Origin: Lachnospiraceae bacterium | GTDB lineage: Bacteria > Bacillota > Clostridia > Lachnospirales > Lachnospiraceae | Reading direction: 5' to 3' | DNA: 46,534 nt | NCBI GenBank assembly: GCA_024682555.1 | Contig: JAIKZD010000054.1 | Location: 1-46,534 of the forward strand | Shown: positions 1 through 7,965 of the stretch, piece after piece | Position numbering within the stretch: position 1 is the first letter of the stretch | Layout of the letters: each line of letters begins with the position of its first letter | Program-made: the position numbers and the translations under genes | Notes under the pieces: generated by a model | Seen by the model: only the letters and a program-made list of their open reading frames with translations | Database searches by the model: none | What the model was told of the DNA's origin: nothing

Positions 1-420
1 ATGGCAAGAGAGGTAAGCTTCTCATCAGAGAATACGGATTATCTCATCTATCTTCTTGAGAACAATACTGCAAAGCTTAACAACGATCTTGCAGCTTTCT
101 GCAAGGTTCAGTGCGGACCCGGCGCAGATGTTATCATCGCAAACCAGACTGCTCTTGTTAATTCCAAGATCGCGGCAGTTAACAAAGAGTGCGCAGAGAA
201 TCATATCGCCTGCTTAAATGCAAAGGTTTACAACGCAAAGGTTCTTGAGGGAACACGCCTTACACAGCTCAACTATTTCAAGAGTCTTCTTGCATTAAGT
301 CCTTCATGGCAGCCTCAGGTTGATGCGGCTCAGAAGGAATATAATGCCGTTTCCGCTGAGAGAGCGGCAGCAGAGGCTTATCTTGCAACGGCAAAGACAA
401 AGCTTGCAAAGTATCTCTAA
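1..420 (+). CDS. Hypothetical protein, helical, Ala/Lys-rich
   Basis: I do not recognise this protein. It reads from an ATG at the first base of the window to a TAA, 139 residues; its true start and ribosome-binding site cannot be checked because nothing upstream is visible. There is no signal peptide or membrane segment. The second half (about residues 55-139) is rich in Ala, Lys, Glu and Gln and looks like two or three long helices, possibly a coiled coil. Three Cys lie in the first half (near residues 34, 38 and 59-70) without a clear metal motif. It is followed by a 19-bp tandem repeat and a strong terminator, so it ends its transcription unit and is separate from comM. Confidence 0.7.
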   Translation: MAREVSFSSENTDYLIYLLENNTAKLNNDLAAFCKVQCGPGADVIIANQTALVNSKIAAVNKECAENHIACLNAKVYNAKVLEGTRLTQLNYFKSLLALSPSWQPQVDAAQKEYNAVSAERAAAEAYLATAKTKLAKYL

Positions 421-421
421 A

Positions 422-459
422 ATGTGATCCGTACGAAGAAATGTGATCCGTACGAAGAA
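422..459. repeat. 19-bp perfect tandem duplication after a stop codon
   Basis: The unit ATGTGATCCGTACGAAGAA occurs twice head to tail (422-440 and 441-459), one base after the TAA of the first gene and just before its terminator. Both copies are identical, which points to a recent slippage duplication. No function is evident. Confidence 0.9.
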
Positions 460-468
460 CCGAAACCG

Positions 469-496
469 ACAGGACCGGGTGACCGGTCCTGTTTTT
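469..496 (+). terminator. Rho-independent terminator of the first gene
   Basis: A perfect 10-bp stem, ACAGGACCGG (469-478) with CCGGTCCTGT (483-492), closes a GTGA loop and runs into a T-rich tract (TTTTT at 492-496). This is a textbook intrinsic terminator. It separates the first gene from comM. Confidence 0.92.
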
Positions 497-640
497 GTTA
501 TGGTTTTGTATTATATAAAATAAACTGTTTTTTCGTATCGATTTTCTACATCCGGTCTGTCCGCGGATAGAATATTCTTCCTATCTGACCGCTCAATTCT
601 GTGTGGTTTTCACAAAGTTTATTTTTCTTTGATTTTTCGC

Positions 641-669
641 TTGAAACAGAGGTTTTGCCTTCATAAAAT
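641..669 (+). promoter_or_regulatory. Sigma-A-like promoter of comM
   Basis: TTGAAA (641-646) and TAAAAT (664-669) are separated by 17 bp; each hexamer matches the vegetative consensus at 5 of 6 positions. Transcription would begin near 676, about 30 nt before the TTG start of comM at 707. This also argues against the longer upstream ATG at 629 as the start. The rest of 498-640 is AT-rich with no clear gene. Confidence 0.65.
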
Positions 670-706
670 ACGACTTAACAAAGAGGGTCGGAAAGGCAGG
701 AGATTT

Positions 707-2227
707 TTGTTTGACTATGTATTATCCGGCGGAACCCTGGGCATTGAGAGCTATATCGTCAGGGTTGAAGCCGATGTCTCTGAAGGCATGCCCATGTTTG
801 AACTCGTCGGTTATCTGGGAGTCGAAGTGAGAGAGGCCAAGGAAAGGGTGAGGACGGCAATGAAGAATTCCGGACTCTCTTTTCCCATGAAGCATGTTAC
901 CGTCAATCTGGCGCCCGCGGATATCAGAAAACATAAGACCGGTTATGACCTGGCCATGGCGGTGGCGATAATGGCAGCCACAGGTACGGTCAGACAGGAC
1001 AGGATAAGGGACAGCCTGTTTGCGGGAGAACTTGCATTAAACGGCGAACTGATCGGCGTGGAGGGTATCCTCCCCATTGTCCTTACGGCAAAGAATGAGG
1101 GACTCAAAAGATGTATTGTGCCGGCAGATAATGCATCGGAGGCGGCCGTTGTCGAAGGCATAGATATCATAGCGGTAAAGAGCATCGGGGAGCTTTTGGA
1201 TTATCTTAATCTGGTTTCCGATATCACACCCGAGAAATGCATAAGTTTTGAGAATGATGAGCCATCCGGGAAAAATGATTTCAGGTACATTAACGGTCAA
1301 AAGCTCATAAGACGCGGCGTTGAGATTGCCGTCAGCGGAATGCACAACCTCCTTATGGTGGGACCGCCCGGAGCGGGAAAGACCATGATCGCAAAATGCA
1401 TCCCCACCATCATGCCGAAGCTTTCCAAGGATGAATGTCTCGAGGTTTCCCGTATATACAGCGTGGCGGGCAAGCTTGACAGGGAAAACGGTCTCATCAC
1501 ACAGAGGCCCTTCATATCACCGCATCACACCATCACGGATATAGGGATGATCGGCGGAGGCGCGAAGTTAAAGCCCGGAGCGGTTTCCTATGCCCACAGG
1601 GGAGTGCTGTTTCTTGACGAACTGCCGGAGTTTGGCCGGGCTTCCCTTGAGGCTCTGAGACAGCCTCTGGAGGACGGCGTTGTAACCATAGAGAGAAACC
1701 AGGGAAGCTATGTGTATCCTGCCGATTTTATGCTGGTCGGGGCCATGAACCCCTGCCCCTGCGGCATGTATCCCGACAGGAACAGGTGTACCTGCTCCAA
1801 AGCTTCCATCGACAGATATTTAAACAGGCTTTCAAGGCCTTTACTTGACCGGATCGATATCTGCTTAAGCGTGAACCGGCTGGGGTTTGATGATATGTTC
1901 GGACAGGCTGAGGGAGAAAACGAGAGCTCCGGGGATATAAGGGAGAGGGTTGAAGCCGCAAGGTACAGGCAGAAAAAGAGATTCGGCCTCTCGGGGATTT
2001 TGTTCAATTCCCGGATGAGTCCGGAAATGATAAAGAGATACTGCGTACTTCCCGAAAGGGAGGAGGCATTTTTCAGACAGGCGCTTCAGAGCCTTGATAT
2101 ATCGGCGCGTTCCTGTCATAAGATACTGAAGCTTGCAAGGACCATAGCGGATATGAATGCCGAGGAAAACATTACGGTCAGGGCGCTGACGGAAGCCATA
2201 CATTTAAACTCCCGCGTAAACATGTAG
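707..2227 (+). CDS. comM: YifB/ComM family Mg-chelatase-like AAA+ ATPase
   Basis: This is the ComM/YifB helicase family. In transformable bacteria ComM promotes branch migration during integration of imported single-stranded DNA. From the TTG at 707 the protein is 506 residues, the usual family length, and opens with a FDYVLSGGTLGIESY-type N-terminus. The domains are the ChlI-like N-domain (to about 165), an AAA+ core with Walker A GPPGAGKT, Walker B VLFLDELPEF and the family signature NPCPCG, then the C-terminal Mg-chelatase domain. TTG 707 follows AGGAG (698-702) by 4 nt. An in-frame ATG at 629 would add 26 basic residues upstream of the family start and would overlap the promoter, so it is disfavoured. 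dprA follows 37 bp downstream, pairing two DNA-uptake genes. Confidence 0.93.
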   Translation: MFDYVLSGGTLGIESYIVRVEADVSEGMPMFELVGYLGVEVREAKERVRTAMKNSGLSFPMKHVTVNLAPADIRKHKTGYDLAMAVAIMAATGTVRQDRIRDSLFAGELALNGELIGVEGILPIVLTAKNEGLKRCIVPADNASEAAVVEGIDIIAVKSIGELLDYLNLVSDITPEKCISFENDEPSGKNDFRYINGQKLIRRGVEIAVSGMHNLLMVGPPGAGKTMIAKCIPTIMPKLSKDECLEVSRIYSVAGKLDRENGLITQRPFISPHHTITDIGMIGGGAKLKPGAVSYAHRGVLFLDELPEFGRASLEALRQPLEDGVVTIERNQGSYVYPADFMLVGAMNPCPCGMYPDRNRCTCSKASIDRYLNRLSRPLLDRIDICLSVNRLGFDDMFGQAEGENESSGDIRERVEAARYRQKKRFGLSGILFNSRMSPEMIKRYCVLPEREEAFFRQALQSLDISARSCHKILKLARTIADMNAEENITVRALTEAIHLNSRVNM

Positions 2228-2264
2228 GAGTGTGTGTGAGAAGGAAAGAAACAGGGAGGTTAAG

Positions 2265-3371
2265 ATGGCAAAAGAGATAGAATATGATTACTGGTGGGCC
2301 TCGGCGACGGGTATTTATCAGGGTTTTCTGCGTCAGGCCGCCCCTCGGGCAGGCTCCTCGAGAATGCTTTACGAAGCCGATGCGCGGAAGCTTGCATCTA
2401 TTCGCGGCATCACAAAGGAAAGGGCGGAATATATCGTAAACAGGAGAAGGGAATGGGATCTTGAGGGCGAATATGAAAAGTGCATACGATCGGGGATCCG
2501 GTTTATCCCGCATTATTCCGCCGGTTATCCGGAAAGGCTTAAGAGGATAAGCGGGCATCCCTTCGGGATTTTTGTCCTTGGAAAGCTGCCCGATGACGGA
2601 GTAAAAAGTGTTGCGGTCATAGGTGCGAGAAACTGTTCGGAATACGGAAGACATATGGCGGAGGTGCTGGGACGGGATCTTGCAAAGAACGGGGCAGCGG
2701 TGATAAGCGGTATGGCTTATGGCATAGATTCCATATCCCAGAAGGCTGCGGTTGATGCGGGCGGTTACAGCTGCGGCATTCTTGGGTCCGGGGTGGATAT
2801 CTGCTATCCCGCATCAAACCGGGAACTATATGAAAAGCTTAAGGAGACCGGAGGCCTGATATCCGAATATCCCCCGGGTACCGAACCCCGCCCTGCTCTT
2901 TTTCCGCAGCGTAACAGACTGATATCCGCTCTTTCCGACCTTGTTGTGGTAGTGGAGGCACGGAAGAGATCCGGCACGGGGATCACGGTGGAAATGGCCC
3001 TTGATCAGGGCAAGGATATTGCGGTGGTGCCGGGGAGAGTTACGGATCCTTTGAGCGAGGGCTGCATAGATCTCTGGAAGCAGGGCGCCACACCCGTCGG
3101 AAGCGCGGAAGATATACTTGAGATACTCTCTCCGCTTTATCCCGGGGAGAAAACGGATGTTGACAAAGAGCCGGACATCCCGGAAAAAACAACGGCTCTC
3201 AGTCCCGCCCAGCTTAAGATATATTCCTTTCTCGGATATGATCCGGTGGATGCGGGAACCATATGTGAAAAGCTTGATCTGGATGTCCCGGAGGCGATCG
3301 AGGCTCTGAGCATGTTAAAGATCGGCGGATTTATCAGAGAACTCTCAAAGGACTGCTATGTGAGGGAGTGA
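2265..3371 (+). CDS. dprA: DNA-processing protein DprA (Smf)
   Basis: DprA binds incoming single-stranded DNA and loads RecA during transformation. The 368-residue product has an N-terminal helix-hairpin-helix/SAM-like part (residues about 30-75, with LASIRGITKERAEYIV). A Rossmann-like DprA core follows, with VAVIGARNCSEYG, ISGMAYGIDSISQ, ILGSGVDICYP, FPQRNRLISALSD and SGTGITVEMALDQGK. The C-terminus is a small winged-helix domain (about 310-368). The start is ATG 2265, preceded by GGGAGG at 2254-2259; an in-frame GTG at 2232 lacks a comparable site. The gene is probably co-transcribed with comM, while topA downstream has its own promoter. The dprA-topA adjacency is the usual Firmicutes order. 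Confidence 0.95.
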   Translation: MAKEIEYDYWWASATGIYQGFLRQAAPRAGSSRMLYEADARKLASIRGITKERAEYIVNRRREWDLEGEYEKCIRSGIRFIPHYSAGYPERLKRISGHPFGIFVLGKLPDDGVKSVAVIGARNCSEYGRHMAEVLGRDLAKNGAAVISGMAYGIDSISQKAAVDAGGYSCGILGSGVDICYPASNRELYEKLKETGGLISEYPPGTEPRPALFPQRNRLISALSDLVVVVEARKRSGTGITVEMALDQGKDIAVVPGRVTDPLSEGCIDLWKQGATPVGSAEDILEILSPLYPGEKTDVDKEPDIPEKTTALSPAQLKIYSFLGYDPVDAGTICEKLDLDVPEAIEALSMLKIGGFIRELSKDCYVRE

Positions 3372-3430
3372 GCATTGCATGGACAAAAACGGCAGGAAAC
3401 CCGCAAACCGGCACGGGAAAAAACGGATAC

Positions 3431-3460
3431 TTGACGAAAAAGATTTTTATAGTGTATATT
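3431..3460 (+). promoter_or_regulatory. Sigma-A-like promoter of topA
   Basis: TTGACG (3431-3436) and TATATT (3455-3460) with an 18-bp spacer match the vegetative consensus at 5 of 6 positions each. The leader to topA ATG 3526 would be about 58 nt and contains a small palindrome, TTTGATCAAA (3485-3494). No terminator was seen between dprA and this site. Confidence 0.6.
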
Positions 3461-3525
3461 GTTTTGCGAATTCCGCATCGGGACTTTGATCAAACATAAC
3501 ATTATATATATTCTGGAGGTTTTTT

Positions 3526-5607
3526 ATGTCCGATAATCTGGTGATCGTGGAGTCACCTGCCAAAGTAAAGACAATCAAGAAGTTTCTCGGATCGAATTAT
3601 GAAGTCCTTGCAAGCAACGGTCATGTCAGGGATCTTCCCAAGAGTCAGCTTGGTTTCGATCCGCAGAACGATTATGAACCCAAGTACATAACCATAAGGG
3701 GAAAGGGCGAGCTGCTTGCTTCCCTGAGAAAAGCGGTAAAGAAAGCAGATAAGGTGTATCTTGCAACCGACCCGGACCGTGAGGGTGAAGCCATATCCTG
3801 GCATCTTTTGCAGGCACTTAATCTGGACGGCAAGACGGTAAAGAGGATCACTTTTAATGAGATAACCAAGAATGCCGTTAAGGAATCCCTTAAGAATGCA
3901 AGGAACATTGACATGAACCTTGTAAACGCCCAGCAGGCCAGAAGAATGCTTGACAGAATGGTGGGCTACAGGATCTCACCCCTTTTATGGGCCAAGGTAA
4001 AGAGAGGCCTCAGTGCGGGAAGAGTACAGTCCGTTGCCCTGAGGATAATCTGCGACAGGGAGGCGGAGATCGATGCCTTTATTCCCGAGGAATACTGGTC
4101 GTTTGATGCGCTTCTTTCGGTAAAGGGCGAGAAGAATCCCATTGCCGCACATTATATCGGAAATGCCGACGGCAAGGTTGATATAAGGTCCGGGGAACAG
4201 CTTGACCGGATCAAAAAGGAACTTGACAACGCGCTCTATGAGGTGGCGGAGGTCAAAAAGGGAGAGAGGGTCAGGAAGGCGCCTCTTCCGTTTACCACAT
4301 CCACCCTTCAGCAGGAGGCCAGCCGGACGCTTAATTTTTCCACCCAGAAGACAATGAGGATCGCCCAGCAGCTGTATGAGGGAGTGGATATCAAAGGTGA
4401 GGGAACCGTTGGTATCATTTCCTATCTTCGTACCGATTCGGTAAGGATATCCGATGAGGCAAGGGGAATGGCCGAATCCTATATCAAAGAGAATTACGGC
4501 GATAAATACCTCGGAACGCCGGTACAGAAAAGTGCAAAGGACGGAAAGAAGGTTCAGGATGCCCATGAGGCAATAAGACCTACCGATCCTTACAGAACGC
4601 CCGTTAAGATAAAAGAATCCCTTTCGAGGGACCAGCTCAGACTATACACTCTTATATGGAAGAGATTCGTGGCAAGCCAGATGAGTCCTGCGGTATATGA
4701 TACGACAAACGTGAAGATAAAAGCCGGGGACCACAGATTCGGGATAGCCGCTTCAAAACGCAGATTTGACGGATTTATGAGCGTATATACCGAGGAAGAT
4801 GAGTCAAAAGAGGAGGGCAACGTACTCAAAAAGGAACTGACCGAAAAAAGTGCCCTCACCTTTGAAGGCTTTGATGAAAAACAGCATTTTACGCAGCCGC
4901 CCGCTCACTTTACGGAGGCGTCGCTTGTAAGGGCCATGGAGGAGCTTGGGATCGGAAGGCCCAGTACCTATGCACCGACCATAACGACCCTTCTTGCAAG
5001 GCATTATGTGGCAAAGGACGGAAAGAACATTTTCGTTACCGAGCTCGGAGAAGCGGTAAACAGGATCATGGTGGATTCTTTTTCCAGCATCGTCGACAAG
5101 GATTTTACCGCCAATATGGAGATCCTTCTTGACAATGTGGAGGACGGAAGCGTCGAATGGAAGACCATAATCTCGAATTTCTATCCGGATCTTGATGAGG
5201 CGGTGAAGGTTGCACAAAAGGAACTTGAGCATGTTACAATACAGTATGAGGAAACCGATGTAAAATGCGACCTCTGCGGAAGAAACATGGTGATCAAATA
5301 CGGTCCTCACGGCAAATTCCTTGCCTGCCCAGGCTTCCCGGAGTGCAGGAATACAAAGCCTTATCTTGAGAAGCTCGGCGTTAAGTGTCCCAAGTGCGGC
5401 AAGGATATAGTTATCAGAAAAACTAAGAAGGGCCGGAGATTTTATGGCTGTGAGGATTATCCTAACTGTGATTTCATGAGCTGGCAGAAGCCCACGGGGA
5501 TCAAATGTAAGAAGTGCGGATCCATCATGATAGAGAAGGGAAACAGGCTGCAGTGCATAAACGAAAACTGCGGTTTCATCACCGAAAAGCCGGCGGATAA
5601 TGACTGA
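3526..5607 (+). CDS. topA: DNA topoisomerase I (type IA)
   Basis: The enzyme relaxes negative supercoils by single-strand cleavage through a 5'-phosphotyrosine. The 693-residue protein has an N-terminal TOPRIM domain (LVIVESPAKVKTIKKFLG, then DPDREGEAISWHL near residue 84). The catalytic Tyr lies in IISYLRTDS at about residue 300 (codon 4423-4425). The type IA core runs to about 570. Three C-terminal Cys4 zinc-ribbon modules follow (CDLCG...CPGFPEC, CPKCG...CEDYPNC, CKKCG...CINENC). Length and zinc-finger number are typical for Firmicutes. The start ATG follows a clear GGAGG. In Bacillus topA also lies between dprA and the codY-fla region; here trmFO, xerC and clpQ/clpY are missing from the interval. 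Confidence 0.98.
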   Translation: MSDNLVIVESPAKVKTIKKFLGSNYEVLASNGHVRDLPKSQLGFDPQNDYEPKYITIRGKGELLASLRKAVKKADKVYLATDPDREGEAISWHLLQALNLDGKTVKRITFNEITKNAVKESLKNARNIDMNLVNAQQARRMLDRMVGYRISPLLWAKVKRGLSAGRVQSVALRIICDREAEIDAFIPEEYWSFDALLSVKGEKNPIAAHYIGNADGKVDIRSGEQLDRIKKELDNALYEVAEVKKGERVRKAPLPFTTSTLQQEASRTLNFSTQKTMRIAQQLYEGVDIKGEGTVGIISYLRTDSVRISDEARGMAESYIKENYGDKYLGTPVQKSAKDGKKVQDAHEAIRPTDPYRTPVKIKESLSRDQLRLYTLIWKRFVASQMSPAVYDTTNVKIKAGDHRFGIAASKRRFDGFMSVYTEEDESKEEGNVLKKELTEKSALTFEGFDEKQHFTQPPAHFTEASLVRAMEELGIGRPSTYAPTITTLLARHYVAKDGKNIFVTELGEAVNRIMVDSFSSIVDKDFTANMEILLDNVEDGSVEWKTIISNFYPDLDEAVKVAQKELEHVTIQYEETDVKCDLCGRNMVIKYGPHGKFLACPGFPECRNTKPYLEKLGVKCPKCGKDIVIRKTKKGRRFYGCEDYPNCDFMSWQKPTGIKCKKCGSIMIEKGNRLQCINENCGFITEKPADND

Positions 5608-5645
5608 CAATTATAATATGTTTTAAAAAAAGTCGTTCAATTCTG

Positions 5646-5674
5646 TTGCAATTTTTGTCACACTGTGATACAAT
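5646..5674 (+). promoter_or_regulatory. Sigma-A-like promoter of codY with a palindromic spacer
   Basis: TTGCAA (5646-5651) and TACAAT (5669-5674) are 17 bp apart, with a TG two bases before the -10 element. The spacer contains the 11-bp palindrome TCACACTGTGA (5658-5668), a plausible operator whose cognate regulator is not known from the sequence. The site lies upstream of ATG 5709 and rules out the earlier in-frame ATG at 5646 as the start. Confidence 0.6.
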
Positions 5675-5708
5675 TCCATCAGAGTTGACAGTGAAGGGTT
5701 ATTTTGAA

Positions 5709-6488
5709 ATGAGCAGTGTGCAGTTGCTTGACAAAACAAGGATGATCAACAAGCTCCTTCATAACAACAATGCCAGCAAGGTTGTTTTTAACGATATCTG
5801 TGATGTTCTGAAGGGGATCCTCGGTTCCAATGTTCTTGTGATCAGCAGGAAGGGAAAGGTGCTCGGACTCGGCGTAAGGCAGGATCTTGCGGGTGCCGAG
5901 AAGCTTTTCAGATGCAAGGTCGGGAGCTTTGTGGACAAGGATTTAAATGACAGGCTTCTTGAGATCCTTTCGACAAAGGAAAATGTCAATCTTGAAACCC
6001 TCGGGTTTGATGAGGCTCTGGCCGGTAAATACCAGGCTCTCATAACACCGGTGGATATAGCCGGGGAGAGGCTCGGAACTTTATTTTTTTACAACCTTAA
6101 TGAAAGGTACGGTATTGACGATATAATATTATGTGAATACGGTGCCACGGTTGTGGGACTCGAGATGTTAAGGGCCGTTACCGAAGAGGATACGGAGGCA
6201 AAACGGAAGAAGCAGGGTGTTAAAGCAGCCATAAGTACCCTTTCCGCCACCGAGCAGGAGGCCATCTGTCAGGTCTTTGAGGAGCTGGGGGGCATGGAGG
6301 GAATACTGGTAGCAAGCAAGATCGCGGACCGGGTCGGGATCACCAGATCGGTCATAGTGAACGCTCTCCGTAAGTTTGAAAGTGCGGGCGTCATAGAATC
6401 AAAGTCCTCGGGAATGAAGGGAACCTATATAAAGGTTTTAAACCCCGCGGTTTTTGATGAAGTAGAAGCCCTGAGAAATAATACATAA
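5709..6488 (+). CDS. codY: GTP- and branched-chain amino acid-sensing repressor CodY
   Basis: CodY is the global nutrient-sensing transcription factor of Firmicutes, and in B. subtilis it represses the adjacent fla/che operon. Starting at ATG 5709 (AAGGG at 5694-5698) the protein is 259 residues, the standard CodY length. It opens with LLDKTRMINKLL, matching the family N-terminus. The GAF sensor domain covers roughly residues 1-155. The C-terminal winged helix-turn-helix contains ASKIADRVGITRSVIVNALRK and GVIESKSSG, the best conserved part of the family. It is transcribed from its own promoter and ended by a terminator at 6524-6562, so the motility operon behind it is probably initiated separately. 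Confidence 0.96.
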   Translation: MSSVQLLDKTRMINKLLHNNNASKVVFNDICDVLKGILGSNVLVISRKGKVLGLGVRQDLAGAEKLFRCKVGSFVDKDLNDRLLEILSTKENVNLETLGFDEALAGKYQALITPVDIAGERLGTLFFYNLNERYGIDDIILCEYGATVVGLEMLRAVTEEDTEAKRKKQGVKAAISTLSATEQEAICQVFEELGGMEGILVASKIADRVGITRSVIVNALRKFESAGVIESKSSGMKGTYIKVLNPAVFDEVEALRNNT

Positions 6489-6523
6489 GTTAATATTTCT
6501 TGCGAACGGATTTGTAAGAGGAC

Positions 6524-6562
6524 AAAAACGGATTTTACCCTTGGGTTTGATCCGTTTTTTTT
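6524..6562 (+). terminator. Rho-independent terminator after codY
   Basis: AAAAACGGAT (6524-6533) pairs with ATCCGTTTTT (6550-6559), with ACCC/GGGT able to extend the hairpin inside; the right arm runs into eight Ts (6555-6562). It insulates the flagellar genes from codY transcription. Confidence 0.85.
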
Positions 6563-6646
6563 ATTCATAAACCGAAAATGGCCGGATGTATTTTGTGTCA
6601 AAGTGACGTTTGTCTACAAGATTTTGTGCCATATAGTCAAAAAAGC

Positions 6647-6674
6647 TTGTTTTTTAGTCAGAAATAATTATAAT
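6647..6674 (+). promoter_or_regulatory. Sigma-A-like promoter of the fla/che operon
   Basis: TTGTTT (6647-6652) and a perfect TATAAT (6669-6674) are 16 bp apart, 22 bp before flgB ATG 6696. It is the only good promoter between the codY terminator and flgB, so it is the likely main fla/che promoter. The spacer holds TCAGAAA, which resembles half of a CodY box, but the full 15-bp match is too weak to call an operator. Confidence 0.65.
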
Positions 6675-6695
6675 GGAATAGGGTGGTGAGTAAAA

Positions 6696-7094
6696 ATGAT
6701 TAATTCTGACGTTTATAACTATATCAACGTGCTTGATAAGGCGGCAGACGGGGCATGGTTAAGAAACGAGGCTATAAGTCATAATATAGCCAATGTTGAC
6801 ACGCCGGGATATAAGAGGCAGGATGTCTCTTTCGAGGCGGAGCTTAAGCATGCACTGAGAGCCAGCAAGTACGTGTCCCTTGACCAGAAAATCAGCGATC
6901 TTAACAAAAGAGGTATCGACAGGATCAATCCGAGGACTTACTCGGATTATTCGGGTTATTCCTACAGGCTTGACAGGAACAATGTCGATATAGACACCGA
7001 GAGCGTGGAGCTTGCATCCAACCAGATCAAGTATAACGGTGTCATTCAGAGCATTTCCGGGCAGTTCAACAACCTTAAGACGGTCATCAAATAA
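6696..7094 (+). CDS. flgB: Flagellar basal-body rod protein FlgB
   Basis: FlgB is a proximal rod subunit exported through the flagellar type III apparatus. The 132-residue protein has the N-terminal rod signature ISHNIANVDTPGYKRQDVSFE (residues about 28-48) and a C-terminal helix typical of axial proteins. Length is normal. It is the first gene of the flagellar operon, with GGTGGTGAG (SD) just upstream, and is followed after 54 bp by flgC, the universal order flgB-flgC-fliE. Confidence 0.96.
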   Translation: MINSDVYNYINVLDKAADGAWLRNEAISHNIANVDTPGYKRQDVSFEAELKHALRASKYVSLDQKISDLNKRGIDRINPRTYSDYSGYSYRLDRNNVDIDTESVELASNQIKYNGVIQSISGQFNNLKTVIK

Positions 7095-7148
7095 GCCGGG
7101 ACGGACAGGGACTGAGTAAACATCAGCAATAATGAAAGGGGTGATCAT

Positions 7149-7598
7149 TTGAGCATATTCAAATCTTTCGGTGTCAATTCATCGGGAATGACGGCCGAAC
7201 GGTATCGAATGGATATCATTTCCCAAAATGTGGCAAATGCAAATACAACGAGAACGGAAGACGGCACGCCTTACGTCAGGAAGGTCGTTACCTTTACGGA
7301 GAAGACCACCGATCCCACAAGCTTCGGCACTATTTTCAGGCGCACGAGAGGAATGGACGTGGGTGACGGTGTAAAGGTTACCGGAGTTTATGAAGACAAG
7401 ACCGCCGAGATGAAGAGGGTTTACGATCCCGCGCATCCCGATGCGGATGAGGACGGTTATGTATGGTATCCCAATGTGGATATCGTAACGGAGATGACCA
7501 ACATGATCGATGCGACCAGGGCCTATGAAGCAAATGCGACGGCTTTTACCGCATCCAAAGCCATGGCCGTGAAGGGGCTCGAGATCGGCGGTAACTGA
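7149..7598 (+). CDS. flgC: Flagellar basal-body rod protein FlgC
   Basis: FlgC is the second proximal rod protein. The 149-residue sequence begins MSIFKSFGVNSSGMTAERYRMDIISQNVANANTT, the FlgC signature. The C-terminus has VDIVTEMTNMIDATRAYEANATAF, the conserved rod/hook helix. The start is a TTG at 7149, supported by AAAGGGGTG at 7135-7143 and by family alignment; no ATG lies in the right place. It forms a unit with flgB and fliE. Confidence 0.96.
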   Translation: MSIFKSFGVNSSGMTAERYRMDIISQNVANANTTRTEDGTPYVRKVVTFTEKTTDPTSFGTIFRRTRGMDVGDGVKVTGVYEDKTAEMKRVYDPAHPDADEDGYVWYPNVDIVTEMTNMIDATRAYEANATAFTASKAMAVKGLEIGGN

Positions 7599-7640
7599 GG
7601 ATAAGACTTTGACATCATGACCATTCGGAGGCATTGATAA

Positions 7641-7958
7641 ATGGATATTACTTCTTTACTTAACGTAAATTCACATGCGGTCGCAAATGCGGCGCAGAAA
7701 GCATCCACCAGGAAGGGAACGGACATTGACGACAGCTTTTCCTCGATGTTTAAGTCCGCTCTCGGAAATCTTAACGAGACAAACAATCTCCTTCTGGATC
7801 AGGAGGAAGAAGAGATGAAATTCGCCCTGGGTCTGTCGGAGAACACCCATGACATGGCAATCGCGGCAGCAAAGGCGTCTACCGCATTAAGCTATACGAC
7901 GACCTTAAGGGACAAGTTCATAGAAGCATACAAGGAACTTATACAGATTCAGGTATAA
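7641..7958 (+). CDS. fliE: Flagellar hook-basal body complex protein FliE
   Basis: FliE joins the MS ring to the rod. The 105-residue product shows FSSMFKSALGNLNETNNLL in the middle and the conserved C-terminus HDMAIAAAKASTALSYTTTLRDKFIEAYKELIQIQV. Length is typical. A GGAGG lies before ATG 7641. The short space to fliF is filled with a 15-bp repeat array. Confidence 0.95.
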   Translation: MDITSLLNVNSHAVANAAQKASTRKGTDIDDSFSSMFKSALGNLNETNNLLLDQEEEEMKFALGLSENTHDMAIAAAKASTALSYTTTLRDKFIEAYKELIQIQV

Positions 7959-7965
7959 AGTGACC

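Noticed and set aside
629-706. N-terminal extension of comM from ATG 629
   Set aside because: It overlaps the promoter at 641-669, has a basic non-family sequence, and TTG 707 behind AGGAG gives the standard length.
4804-5610. 268-codon open frame on the minus strand opposite topA
   Set aside because: It is a shadow of the topA coding frame with Leu/Ile/His-rich composition, no ribosome-binding site and no recognisable motif; topA is certain.
6640-6680. CodY box at the fla/che promoter
   Set aside because: The best 15-bp alignment to AATTTTCWGAAAATT has about seven mismatches, too many to call by eye, although CodY control would be expected by analogy with Bacillus.
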